Shown here: piece by piece, positions 48,012 to 59,595 of the stretch
Layout of the letters: each line of letters opens with the position of its first letter
How positions within the stretch are numbered: the stretch's first letter is position 1
Assembly (NCBI RefSeq): GCF_018320785.1
Contig: NW_024571676.1
Span: 731,501-795,500 of the forward strand
DNA length: 64,000 nucleotides
From: Cheilinus undulatus
Taxonomy: Eukaryota > Chordata > Actinopteri > Labriformes > Labridae
Direction of reading: 5' to 3'
The notes under the pieces: generated by a model
The model's database searches: none
Seen by the model: the letters and a program-made list of their open reading frames with translations, nothing else
What the model was told of the DNA's origin: nothing
Program-made: the position numbers and the translations under genes

Positions 48012-49103
48012 CTGATCGAATTCTTTACTGAGGTCGAAGTCTGTCAGAACTATGTGACCATTTGAATCCAGGAGAATGTTCTCGAGTTTCAGGTGCCGAT
48101 AGCTGATCCCGAGCTGCAACGCGGACATGACAGAGGAGTGAGTTTAGGGCAGTAATGATAACCTCTCCACAAACAAGAGTTCTTGATTTTACCTGGTGTA
48201 GATGCTCTAATGCCAACACAATCTCTCCACTGTACAGGGCTACCTCTCGCTCTTTAAATCTCACTCTTTGCACCAAATGTGTAAAGAGCTCTCCACCATT
48301 TACATAATCTGTAATGAGACATGCAAAAGAAGTCAACTTTAACCCAGAGAATGCTAATTGGTTATTTTTATCTGCAGTGAAGGGTGCATGCAGAAATTTC
48401 TGTTTAAACTCGCTAACTGAATATCCATCCCCCTCCCGGGTTCAAAGACAATCATTAACCTATGGATTTGCTTGAATACACATAACACAACAGGGGCATT
48501 ATGCACAACCTGAATGCCAGTTTCCTATAAAATATCCTCACCGAGAATAAGGTGCAGCTTGTTGTCTGTCTGAAAAGCGTAGTGTGACGAGTGTGATGAC
48601 GAACGGAGACTGGGGCATGTGCTCCAGCACTTGCCGCTCTGTCCGTGTGTGGTCAGCAGTCTTTGCCTTTTGCACAATTGTAGCCTTTTTCTAAACCTTC
48701 ATGGCATATAGCTTCCCTGCATCATGACCGCTTACTTTCTTCAGCAAGAACACTTTGCCATACGCTGGTGGTTAAAATAAACAGAGGCAGAGGGCAAAGT
48801 TCAGCACAGAGGAGCAGAAATAAGGAGAAGGGTCTAGCTGCAGCTGCTCCATACCAAACACGCCCACCCCAATGAGCCACCCCTAAATCTAACCAAACAA
48901 GGTTAGATTGTCTTGTAGGGGGCGTGTTTTGTACGGTGGCCACAGCTGCAGATGGGTATTAATTGAAATATTAATGCTTATCATTCTGACAACAAACATA
49001 TGGGATGCTACACAAGCTTCAGACTACTCACCTTCTGTCCCGAGCACCTTAGATAACTCAAAGTTCTCTGTGCCCACTCTCTCCACATGGCCTGTCAGGT
49101 AGG
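48012..49103 (-). pseudogene. rps6ka5: MSK-type kinase pseudogene (rps6ka5-like), exons 2-5
   Basis: Four exons in order on the minus strand: 49103-49032 (LTGHVERVGTENFELSKVLG), 48764-48542 (YGKVFLLKKVSGHDAGKLYA, KKATIVQKAK, RTERQVLEHM), 48308-48193 (DYVNGGELFTHLVQRVRF, EIVLALEHLHQ) and 48113-48012 ([28 protein letters not shown]). Splice sites are consensus. The match is to the N-terminal kinase domain of MSK1/MSK2, nuclear kinases acting on CREB and histone H3; the AKTADHTRTERQ stretch favours MSK1. Lesions: an in-frame stop in exon 3 (after YAMKV), a frameshift before QTDNKLHL in exon 3, the Gly-rich loop Gly changed to Glu, the catalytic-loop Asp to His (YRHLK), and DFG to DFD. Retained introns mean a DNA-level duplicate, not a retrocopy. 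Exon 1 and everything after exon 5 are absent from the window. Confidence 0.82.
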
Positions 49104-49518
49104 CTAAAAACAGAGCAGAAGACACATATTAGCAGAAAAAAGTTGGTACTGCATGATCAACTCAGCTGAGAATTAATCAAACAATAAGACTCAGTGTTTC
49201 CCATACATTCATTTATTTGTGGTGTACCGCCACAAATAAATTAAGCCCACCACAAATAGATTTTGGCACTACCTGTTCGCCCTTGTTCTGTGAACGTAGC
49301 GTGTCGTTAAGATAACTATATCATGAATATCCGAGTATAAATTGTGTGGAAGGTTTGAGCCGCCAGCGTGCATTTCTCACTTGAGTTTCACTTCTCCCAT
49401 TGTCCCTAAATGCATCTCTCACAGCAGAGAGCTGTCTTTTCCTCCTTCATCCATCCAGAAAACTCTTTGCATACGCATTTTGTTAGTGTGAGTTAGTGGC
49501 TAGTAAGATCTCTTGTTG

Positions 49519-49722
49519 ATGCCTTTTAAGACAGATAATGAGAAACAGCACTGGATCTGCAGCGTTGAGCAGTCGTTCAACTTTGAAAAGGAAGAGGTTA
49601 ACCTCATGCAGTGTTCATTAAAATACACTGAAGATGACTCAGAAATAACGGCGGCAGTATCACAACTGGTCACTAACGACATGAGCCCAGTGTTGCTGAA
49701 AAGCTAGGATTTAAAAAATCTC
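49519..49722 (+). repeat. hAT-like fragment, direct repeat copy 2
   Basis: The pair of 46741-46942. Here the frame stays open for 64 codons: KQHWICSVEQSFNFEKEEVN, then SEITAAVSQLVTNDMSPVLL, resembling the segment after the BED finger in hAT transposases. The upstream zinc finger and downstream catalytic core are missing. The two copies flank the kinase pseudogene. Confidence 0.5.
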
Positions 49723-50083
49723 ATAAAGAATCTTACTCACACTCTTCCGTCAAGCGCATCCGACGGTAATAAAATACAGATTTAAAATAATAAACGATTA
49801 AATTTGGAAGTTAAAGCATGTCTTCTTTATGTGGGTAACAGATTTATTGATGTGACCTAACATGAATCTTTACCGATGGCAGTGTTCACTTTCATAAAGA
49901 TTTTTAGTTGAAGTTTGTGAAGCTGCATGTCAGCAGACACGCTCAGCCAATGGAGGCAGTGCCCCACTACATCTGGATACTCGGGGCTCCGTAGTAACAG
50001 ATGTGCTTGCCTGATCAGGCAAGTCCTTACAAGTTTTGCTTGCCCATCGGCTTTTTGAAGTTGCATCGGGCATTCGGGCAACA

Positions 50084-50100
50084 GTTAATGTCAGACCCTG
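50084..50100 (-). repeat. hAT-like terminal motif, inverted relative to 40890
   Basis: GTTAATGTCAGACCCTG is the complement of the 40890-40906 motif with one mismatch. The flanking 8-mers at the two sites (TCCTCTCA and ATATCCAG) do not match, so they are probably ends of separate copies. Confidence 0.5.
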
Positions 50101-51133
50101 ATATCCAGAGAAAATAATCTTTCCAAGGACAGATTTAGCTCATTCAGCCTGTTAATTTCTCATGGAATTATCTCATAAAGCACTGTTTGTTTGTCCTGTC
50201 CATGTGCAGCTGGAAAGAGAGCCTTTTCAAACAATATAATCTATTAACCTTTTATTTATTTATTTATTGATTGCATAATTTGCCTCTTGAAAATGATCGA
50301 TCCCCTTTTGTTTGTTTTAACACAGAAATTTCAGTCCGTCAGCTGCGCAAGCCTAAGGTGCTGGAGGAGACAGAAGTTTAGGCTGAATTTTTGCAGCATG
50401 GCAGCGCAGTTTAACGGCACATAAAAACACAGAAATGCTTTTCTATCTCACTGTTGTCACAATGAAGATATCCACTGAAAGCTATCGTTTTCCTCCTGAA
50501 CAAGTAAGCTTCTACAGCCTGGGAAGCACAGTGCTTCTTGTGTACAAATGCAGCTGGAGAAAAAACTTTTCAAAGAAGTTTTTTTTTTTTTTTTTTTTTT
50601 AATGTCCAATTTATCATATAGCCTATCAGGTAGGCTTGGGCGGTATTTACTTTTTAACACCATCATACCCTCCCCATATTTTACCGAGGTTTACGGTATT
50701 ACCGCCAGAAGTCTTTTTCTGTGTTCATCCATATTACTTAAACTTTAGTGTGTTCTAGAGACTTTAGTATGTTTCTTTGTTCATCCTTAAACTACGTTTC
50801 AAGGACCAAAGTGTTAGGTCTAAACTACATTTATATATTGGTACTGATCTGCGAAATTTAATTTGTAAATATCCCCATATTGTATAAACCCCAATATTGT
50901 GCATTCCTCGTCAAACTAAAAAATATAGTCAAGTTTTATGTTCCTATGTGGGCTTTTTTTAATGGATTTCTTGCAGGCCAATTCAAAAAGACCAAGGGCC
51001 CCAGCTGGCCCACGGGCTATAGTCTGGACACCCTTTATATATTTACTGATGCTCAGAGTAATAGAAAAATATTCCAAATTATTAGATATTCATTAAGCAC
51101 TGTTAAGGTGTGGTCCAGGGCTCAACAGTGCAA
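50101..51133. other. Intergenic DNA with MITE-like tracts
   Basis: Contains a T21 tract at about 50579-50600, a GGCTTGGGCGGTAT...ACCGCC tract at 50634-50705 resembling a common fish MITE, and at 50985-51070 a dispersed repeat shared with about 36090-36180. No gene is supported. Confidence 0.4.
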
Positions 51134-52038
51134 GCGTTTCACTCAAATTTGCACCCAAAAATAGGTGTGTGCAAACCGTAAAAAATATTCAGGGGCACAT
51201 GTGTGCATAAATAAATCAGCCAAAGGAGAGATCCACCCAGGGGGGCCTCACTTTGTGCGTTTTTTCTTCTCTTTCTGTACATCAGACTGGTTTGTGTATG
51301 ACTGAAATGATCAAAGTATTTACATACAATGATGTCCAAACAATGTTTACCTGGTCTTCACACCTTAGTAAATTAACCCTCAATATATCCTCCTTTTGGA
51401 GATCAGTGCCATTTGTGATCCATTATGTTCGCGTAGTTTTGGCTCATTCTGCCCTCCCCCACAGATGATGAAAATAAGGTACCCCAAGTGATGACCATTA
51501 TTTCTAAATAAAAAACAGATGGAAAAAAACATTTTTGTATTGCAACAAGGAATATGATCATTAAAAGCATTAATCTTTTTTGTGACTGTCTTTCAGTTTT
51601 GGTCATTGTCACGGGTCTGTGGTAGTTTTTGTTACTAAGAACTAAGAATTGTGAATTGCAACCATCTCAGGCTTTATAGCAAAAACTTTTTTTTATTATT
51701 GTAGTAATATATTTTCCTAGTTATTTTAAGGTAACACTACCCGCACCTAGTTGATCACAAATGGCACCTATTTCCAAAAAAGGATATATTGAGGGTTAAT
51801 TTACTAAGGTGTGAAGACCAGGTAAACATTGTTTAGACACTGTTGTATATAAATACTTTGATCATTTTAATCATACACAAACCAGTCTGATGTACAGAAA
51901 GACAGGAGAAAAAAACGCTCAAAGTGAGAGCCCCCTGGCTGGCTCTATCGGCTGAATTTTTTAATGCGCACATGTGCCCCTAAATATTTTTTACTGTTCG
52001 GACACACCTATTTTTGGGTGCAAATGCGAGTGAAACGC
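51134..52038. mobile_element. Long inverted repeat (foldback-like), 287-bp arms
   Basis: Arm 51134-51420 is the inverted complement of 51753-52038 with modest divergence; shared tracts include GCGTTTCACT at the outer tip, CACATGTGCCCCT, ACCAGTCTGATGTACAGAAA and AAATTAACCCTCAATATATC. A 332-bp loop lies between. No transposase is present. It may be a foldback or long-TIR MITE, or an inverted duplication. No clear target duplication was seen. Confidence 0.8.
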
Positions 52039-53655
52039 TCACACGAGACAGAAGTTTCTGTGTTAAATCAAAAGGTCGATGTAAGCCTAATTATTTCCAG
52101 ATAGGTGTGAAATTTGAAATAGAAAGACTGTTTAGAAAAGGTTCTCCTTTACTTTATTTGGCTGTGCTCATAAATAGGAGGCGCTGCACTTTATGGGATA
52201 ATCCATGAGAAATTCAAGAATATAGGAGCTGAATATGACAGTGGAACATTAATTATTCTCAGCAGATATCTATGTTACAGCAAGACTGGCCTAAAAAATA
52301 TGTTAGTGTTTATACATGCCGTGAAATTTCGTTGCCGTACTGCATGGTGATGACAAGTGATTATCAGGAGGATCATTAGAATAGTTGATTGATAGTTTTA
52401 AAATTAATAGTACGAGTGCTCATGATTTTTCTCGTAGGTTTACACAGAGATGCAGGTAAAATGTTCATTTAAAAAAAACATTTCTTGGACGTAAAATTAG
52501 AGCCACCAGACTGCACTGCGTTTGAATAACACCTTGCTGCTGCACCACTCCAGCAGCTGCAGCCCACTGTCTGACACCTCCAGACTCAGCCTCTCAATGG
52601 ACAGCCTTCACGTGGACACTGACATGCGTTAATCAACCTACGGTGTCCGAGTCAGTGATGGTGCACACAGACTATAAGAAAAATTATTTTCAATGGATTT
52701 AATAACCTCCATGATGGCTATGTGTACAAAATAGTCTGGCAGTCTGTTTAAGTGTGCTAACACACAGGGCCATCGTCGTTCGAGTACGACAGAATGACAG
52801 AAAGGCTCATAATTTTGCCATTTTCCAAAACAATTTGGCAAAGACGAAAACTTAAGTTCACGTGGAAGACATCAGTCTACACAACACATCGTCTTGGTAG
52901 CCACGGATCACTTACACTTTTACAGACTTATTAAGATCAACCACCCCTCCCTATCTCGTGTTTATTTCAGGTACTAAGTTGGAATAATACAAAAAATATT
53001 GTGTCTTTACTTGGACTACATTATCCTTTCAACAAAATCCCGCTCCGTCTACCTGGCCAACGTTATCGCTATGCTGCAAGGCTAGACTGTTAAGCTAGCT
53101 AGCTAACCTTAAGTCAAGTAACTCTAATCCTCCTGGACATAACAACCTTAATTTCACACATAAATCAAACAGCGATAACATGGACCATAACAAGGGATAA
53201 ACACTTGCTCACATAAGTCACAATAACAATTTGTCTTACCTTTGCGAGGATATCTCTGCAAACCTTCGACAAGAGAACAATGAGGTAGACGCCAAGCTTC
53301 GCGCCGAAGAGGCAGTCTGGGTCTTTTCAAAAATATACATCCGCCAGGGTTGTCAGGTCTGTGTGACCAAACTAGCACAATGGCTAACCGGGCACGTCAA
53401 CCATGTCAAGCAGGTGTGTGTAGGCGTGTGCGAACCTCTCCCTCTCACACACACACTCTCTCTCTGTCTTTCGCTCACTCTTTCCCTCTGTGTCACATAG
53501 AGAAAAGGGAATATATGACGACATTTCACTACACAAAAGGTTTTGGTCTGGCACTACTTTGTGAAATGGAGGAATACCTTTAAGTGCGTCACAGGTAGGA
53601 TGTAAGAATGGGCGATACCAGTTTTTTTTTTTCTTTAATACAATAAGACCCCCCC
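52039..53655. other. Intergenic DNA
   Basis: No gene was recognised. A tract at about 53345-53390 (CAGGGTTGTCAGGTCTGTGT) resembles a hAT-like MITE end. A short CT-rich stretch lies at 53435-53490. Confidence 0.4.
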
Positions 53656-54038
53656 ACGGAAGAGTATTAGGGCCACTGAAAAAAAAATTGAGACGAATTT
53701 TTTTTTTCACTTGTGAGAAAAAAGTCAGAATTCTGAGATCAAAGAGATTAAAGATTAAAGTCAGAATTCTGAAAAAAAACATTTGAGACTTTTTTCTCAG
53801 AATTCTGACTTTAATCTCAGAATTCTGACTTTTTTCTAAGAATTCTGACTTTAATCTCAGAATTCTGACTTTTTTCTAAGAATTCTGACTTTAATCTCAG
53901 AATTCTGACTTTTTTCTCAGAATTCTGACTTTAATCTTAGAATTCTGACTTTAATCTTAGAATTCTGACTTTTTTCTCAAAAGTGAAAAAAAAATTTTCA
54001 TCTCAATTTTTTTTTCTGTGGCCCCAATACTCTTCCGT
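53656..54038. mobile_element. MITE with ACGGAAGAGTATT ends and internal minisatellite
   Basis: Terminal inverted repeats of about 35 bp (ACGGAAGAGTATTAGGGCCA; complement at the right end with one difference). The interior is a tandem array of TCAGAATTCTGACTTTAATC and TCAGAATTCTGACTTTTTTC alternating units; each holds the palindrome TCAGAATTCTGA, so the array is self-complementary. No coding capacity. Confidence 0.85.
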
Positions 54039-54532
54039 AAAAAAAAAATAAGATTCAGATACCTTTTGATGTTATTTTACTGACACTGATACCTGTACTT
54101 TTGAAGAAAGAATAAAATATTGGACTATTAATCTTTAAAAGGTATACATCTCAGGCAAATAAAATGATGTATCTAGGTCATTCAGAAATGTATTTACTTC
54201 CATAAATGTATCTTAATAACTTGAATTTAAATTTTCTTAAATTAAAAAACTTCAATTAAATCAAAATGTTTGTGCAAGCAGATAAGAAATCAAATTGATG
54301 AAAATGAGTAATTAAAACAAAAAAGTAAAATATCTACAATGTAAAAAATGCCCCATTTCTTTTCCTTTTTAAACAAAATCATATATAGTGAATTAGAGAA
54401 TTAAAGAAATACAAGTCATCAAAGATTTTCATTGAAATATTTATCTTTTTTTTTTCTACAATTTGGTCTTCATACATTTTTTGGTGTTTAAATGGGGCCT
54501 TAGAATACTTTTTGTCATATCTTTTTATGTTT

Positions 54533-54602
<70 letters not shown>

Positions 54603-54950
54603 GAGAGAGAGAGAGTTGGCGGCAACACACAAAGAAAACAACAAAGAAGACATTCCGTTCATGTGACTTCCAGTATCAAAAGGTGAGATATGGTGGGACT
54701 CATCTGACCATAGGTGAAGGCAGTGAAAGCAGTGAAGGCACACACAGTCCAGAGGAGAGGGACAGGAAACACTCGGGGAGAAGCAGTGGCAACACACATT
54801 TTGAAGAGATCATATACTTGTACTTATAATGTTCCATATGGGTCTTTATTGCTTTACTCAAGTTTTTTTTAATTCCAGAAATCTACTTTTACAAAATTTC
54901 TCAGCCCTAAGAAAGATAAAGGAAAAGGATAAAGGGCAGGTGAGAAGGGA
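54039..54950. other. Intergenic DNA with compound microsatellite
   Basis: AT-rich sequence. A (TATC)n(AC)n(AT)n(AG)n compound microsatellite lies at 54536-54616. No gene is supported; the small open frames run through the microsatellite. Confidence 0.6.
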
Positions 54951-55617
54951 GAGTTTTTAGTACAGTTCATTGATTAAGTATTCAGACCCCCTTTGCATTT
55001 TTTTAGTTTTGTTATGCTGCAGCCTGATGCTACGATCTTTAACTTCATCTTCCCATTAATTTACATGTAGTACCCCAAAATTGTAAAGTGAAAACAGAAA
55101 TTTAGATTTCTTGGCAAATTCATTAAATAGGCTATAGAAAACCAAAATATCACATTGACCCTTTAGATCCTTTGCAAAAACTCTGTAAATGTAGTTCAGG
55201 TTCCTCCCATTTCCTCCCTATAGAAGGCCTCACATCTGACAAACCATGAGGTCAAAGGAATTACCTGCAGATCAGACAGATTTCTGACAGACACAGATCT
55301 CGGAAAGACTACACAAAAAGTTCTGCTGCATTGAAAGTTCCCAAGAGCACAGTGGCCTCCATACTTCTCACAAAGTTTGGCACAACCAGGACTCTTTCAT
55401 GAGCTGGTCGCCTGGCCAAATTGAGCAATTGGGGGAGAAGGGCCTTAGTAAGACAGGAGACCAAGAACCCTCAAGAACACTGACAGAGATCCAGAGATCA
55501 TGTGTGGAGATGGGACAAAGTTCCCAAACAGCCATCACTGCAGCCCTCCACTGATCCGGGCTTAATGTAAGAGTGGCTAGATGGAAGACTCTCCTTAGGG
55601 AAAAACACATAAAAGCC
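54951..55617 (+). mobile_element. 5' fragment of a Tc1-like transposon
   Basis: The start resembles a Tc1 terminal region (ATTAAGTATTCAGACCCCCT). It continues with plus-strand relics of the transposase N-terminal half: the HTH blocks encoded around 55255-55400 (SAALKVPKSTVASI-like, LAQPGLFHELVAWPN) and a second helix region near 55420-55560. It is cut at about 55617 by a (TATG)n tract, so the catalytic half is missing. Confidence 0.65.
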
Positions 55618-55699
55618 CACTGTATGTCTGTATGTATGTATGTATGTATGTATCTGTTTATTTCTGAATTTACTCAGTCAGTCACTTACTTTGTTACCC

Positions 55700-57765
55700 T
55701 GGCAGATCACATGGGTCTTTAATGGTCATGTAACTAATTAAGTTCCATATTAGTCCTATATGACCTATATATTAATTCAAGATTATGACACTTAGGTAGC
55801 TCATCCCAACTCACCTGCATAACTAAACTTATTTGGATCCTAAAAACAAGTTCTAGCCTGTGCTAACTTAACTGACATAGGCTCTATATGGGCCCTGTAT
55901 TGTCATCTCACATAGGAAGCCCATGCCTACTTAAACCTTAGACACTCCAACTGGGTCTTGTAATGGCCCATGTAAGTTAAACTACATGGGTCCCATGTAA
56001 TGACACCTGTGCCTACTTATAGACTCTTGTGGGTCCCAAATGGTGGAAGCCTTTTTACTGTACCCATATGGGTCTGTATGGGTCCTGAATGGGCAGCCCA
56101 TGTGGGCTTTTGATGTGGGACCCATAGTACTGTACCCATATAGGTCCCATCCAATAAAACCCAGTTCTACCCTATGTCTTCTTAACCCACATAAGTGCTG
56201 TAAGGGTCCTGAATGGGCAGCCCATGTGGGCTTTTGATGTGGGACCCATATTACTGTACCCATGTGGGTCCCATCCAATAATACCCAGTTCTACCCTATG
56301 TCTTCTTAACCTGCATAGGCTCTGTATGGGTCCTGAATGGGCAGCCCATGTGGGATTTGATGTGGGACCCATAGTACTGTACCCATATGGGTCCCATCCA
56401 ATAATACCCAGTTCTACCCTATGTCTTCTTAACCCACATAAGCGCTGTAAGGGTCCTGAATGGGCAGCCCATGTGGGCTTTTGATGTGGGACCCATATTA
56501 CTGTACCCATGTGGGTCCCATCCAATAATACCCAGTTCTACCCTATGTCTTCTTAACCTGCATAGGCTCTGTATGGGTCCTGAATGGGCAGCCCATGTGG
56601 GCTTTTGATGTGGGACCCATAGTACTGTACCCATATGGGTCCCATCCAATAATACCCAGTTCTACCCTATGTCTTCTTAACCCACATAGGCTCTGTATGG
56701 GTCCTGAATGGGCAGCCCATGTGGGCTTTTGATGTTGGACCCATATTACTGTACTCATATGGGTCCCATCCAATAATACCCAGTTCTACCCTATGTCTTC
56801 TTAACCCACATAGGCTCTGTATGGGTCCTGAATGGGCAGCCCATGTGGGCTTTTGATGTGGGACCCATATTACTGTACCCATATGGGTCCCATCCAATAA
56901 TACCCAGTTCTACCCTATGTCTTCTTAACCCACATAGGCTCTGTATGGGTCCTGAATGGGCAGCCCATGTGGGCTTTTGATGTGGGACCCATATTACTGT
57001 ACCCATATGGGTCCCATCGAATAATACCCAGTTCTACCCTATGTCTTCTTAACCCACATAGGCTCTGTATGGGTCCTGAATGGGCAGCCCATGTGGGCTT
57101 TTGATGTAGGACCCATATTACTGTACCCATATGGGTCCCATCCAATAATACCCAGTTCTACCCTATGTCTTCTTAACCCACATAAGTGCTGTAAGGGTCC
57201 TGAAGGGGCAGCCCATGTGGGCTTTTGATGTGGGACCCATATTACTGTACCCCCATGGGTCCCATCCAATAATACCCAGTTCTACCCTATGTCTTCTTAA
57301 CCTACATAGGCTCTGTATGGGTCCTGAATGGGCAGCCCATGCGGGCTTTTGATGTGGGACCCATATTACTGTACCCATATGGGTCCCATCCAATAATACC
57401 CAGTTCTACCCTATGTCTTCTTAACCCACATAGGCTCTGTATGGGTCCTGAATGGGCAGCCCACATTGGCTTCCCATGTGGGGCCCAAATGTTCAAACCA
57501 TTATGGGTCCCAGAAAATTTTGCCCAGTTCCAGCCTATGCCCACACGGCCCACATAGGCTCTGTATGGGTCCTGCATGGTCAGCCCACATGGGCTTCCCA
57601 TGTGGGTCCTACATTACAAAATCCATATGGGGCCCACACATTTTCCCCAGTTGAAGCCCATGCCCACTCCATACCCATGTAGCCCAATTGCAACCCACAT
57701 GGGGCCCACATGGAAATGCTGGCTGGGTGTGAAGTGTGTGGTTGCCTTTTAGGGCAAAACTGACG
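55700..57765 (-). mobile_element. Repeat element with 124-bp internal tandem array (copy 2)
   Basis: About eleven near-identical 124-bp units (marker CAGTTCTACCCTATGTCTTC at 56163, 56287 and every 124 bp to 57402), then diverged units to about 57690. The right flank (GGAAATGCTGGCTGGG, then AAAACTGACG ending at 57765) is the complement of the left flank of copy 1 at 12918. It is the same family in opposite orientation, with an unrelated internal period. Open frames such as MDGTHMGTVIWVPHQKP recur by repeat and are not genes. The left boundary is approximate. Confidence 0.75.
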
Positions 57766-58211
57766 AACGCTTCCATCTTCGGCCTCCTCCTGTCAATCAT
57801 CACTACTTGGCTTTAACTTTGTCAAATGTCAGTGAGCAAAGAGCGGGCCATAGGCTACTGCTGGCATTCACTACTTAGATGAGGAGCACACACTCACACA
57901 GAGAACACAGAAGCTACACACAAAAACAGAGCAGCATCTTGAGCCTTGAAGACAAATGTTGTGACATATATGAAGGCAGGAGGAAGTCCTATCTTTGATA
58001 GATGCTGACAATGTAAACTAGATTGACACAGTTCTAAGAAAACATTTACACACATGCTGACACATGCAAACACACAAAGCAAGCTTGGAGGATAAGATAA
58101 AATAATGTAAGATAAGATACACACTTAAAGAAACACACTTAAAATTTTTAAATACTAGAAGATAAGAACAAAAATAATTGTAAGTACATATTGACATACA
58201 TTTACTAGTAG
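57766..58211. other. Short intergenic stretch
   Basis: AT-rich DNA. No gene or element end was recognised. Confidence 0.4.
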
Positions 58212-59595
58212 AAATCTTCCAGGATTTTCTCATATTTTGCCACATTCATTATACCCTCTACCTTAACAAGCCTTCAAGGCTCGCCTGCTGAGAAGCATCC
58301 CCAAAGCATGATGCTGCCACCACCGAACTTCACAGTGGGGATGGTGTGTTTAAGGTGATGTGCAGTGTTTGCTGCCCACCAAACATAGCGTCTTGCCTGA
58401 TGAAAAAAAAAATGTGCCATTTTGGTCTCATCAGACCAAGGAGCTTTCTTCCACTTCACCGTTCTTCCTTTCTTGCCTTTTGGCAAACTCATGTCAAGGT
58501 TTGATCTGATCAGCTTTATGGGAGAGTGGCTTTCTCTTTGCCACTCTCCCATAACGCTTTTGAAAAACCCAGGCAACAGTTTACCTTGCAAAGCAGATGG
58601 ATACACCCATTTCCATGTTTCTCACTGGCGAATCCATCTTGCAAAGCTCCCGTTTGATTTGGGCCTGTTAGAAAGTGAAAGGACCAATCACCGTTGAGGG
58701 GCAGAACTTTTGGGCACAGCGGAGCAGTGACGTAAGCAAGCAGCAACAAGAGACCGATGCAGTTATTGCGGAAGAGATTAGTGTGGATGCTGCTAAAGTG
58801 TAAATTTTATCAGAACTTGATGATATTTCTTCATTAAAAGAAGAACAAGGAACAGCAGTGAGTTGTTTTCTTCTCAAAAACGACAAAAGTCTTGTACTGA
58901 CATGTCTATAGTCACCATGTTTCGCCTTATACAGTTCTCTGTAGAGTTTACTCCTCAGCAGGGATGCACCTTGGCAGTGGCTACGTCACGTGTGAAACAC
59001 ATCCATCTGACGTGTCAGGTTAGGCAACAGCTGTATGCAGAGTATCTCCCCTCTCAGCTGCTGAGGCTTGTAACTCCTTCAGTCTTCATAGGTGTCTTGG
59101 TGGCCTCTATCACAAGTCTTCTTCTTGCACGGTCACTCAGTTTTTGAGGACGGCCTGATCTAGGCAGATTTTCACATGTGCCTTATTCCTGCCATTTCTT
59201 GATGATGGATTTAACCGATATCTAGGGATGTTCTGTGCCATGGAACTGTTTGTATCCATCCCCCGACTTATACTTTTCAATAACTTTTATGTCTGCTTGG
59301 AGTGTTCTTTTGTCTTCATGGTGTAATGGTTGCAAGGATTACTGATTAACCAGGGGCTGGACTTTCCAGACACAGATGTCTTTATACTACAATAACTTGA
59401 GGTACATTCACTGCACTCATGTGATCCCAGTTTTAACAACTGTGAGACCAACTGGCTGGACATCTGGTAAATCAGGCCAGTCACTTTAAAAGGGGTGAAT
59501 ATTTATGCAGTCATTTATTTTACATTACATTTTTTTATGCAGTTGAAATTATTTTGTAAGAAATTTTCACTTTGACATTTTTCACTTTGACATTG
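58212..59595 (-). mobile_element. Decayed Tc1-like transposon, left-truncated, split by a MITE
   Basis: The minus strand shows Tc1 transposase blocks: [13 protein letters not shown] (first Asp), [20 protein letters not shown], then [16 protein letters not shown] (58274-58470). The right terminal region 59490-59595 (TATTTATGCAGTCATTTATT) matches the element at 3386-4645, so it is the same family. The left end is missing. A 443-bp MITE interrupts it at 58580-59022, and sequence of the element resumes at 59031. Confidence 0.8.
58580..59022. mobile_element. MITE inserted in the Tc1, with GGCAACAG duplication
   Basis: Flanked by exact 8-bp copies GGCAACAG (58572-58579 and 59023-59030). The ends are imperfect inverted repeats: left TTTACCTTGCAAAGCAGATG, right (reverse complement) TAACCTGACACGTCAGATGG. 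The 8-bp duplication suggests hAT. Removing it and one duplicate rejoins the Tc1 sequence (CCAGGCAACAG to CTGTATGCAG). Short open frames inside are without motifs. Confidence 0.75.

Noticed and set aside
55982..57682. Many ORFs of 60-117 codons on both strands
   Set aside because: They recur every 124 bp and are open on both strands, so they are artefacts of the tandem array.
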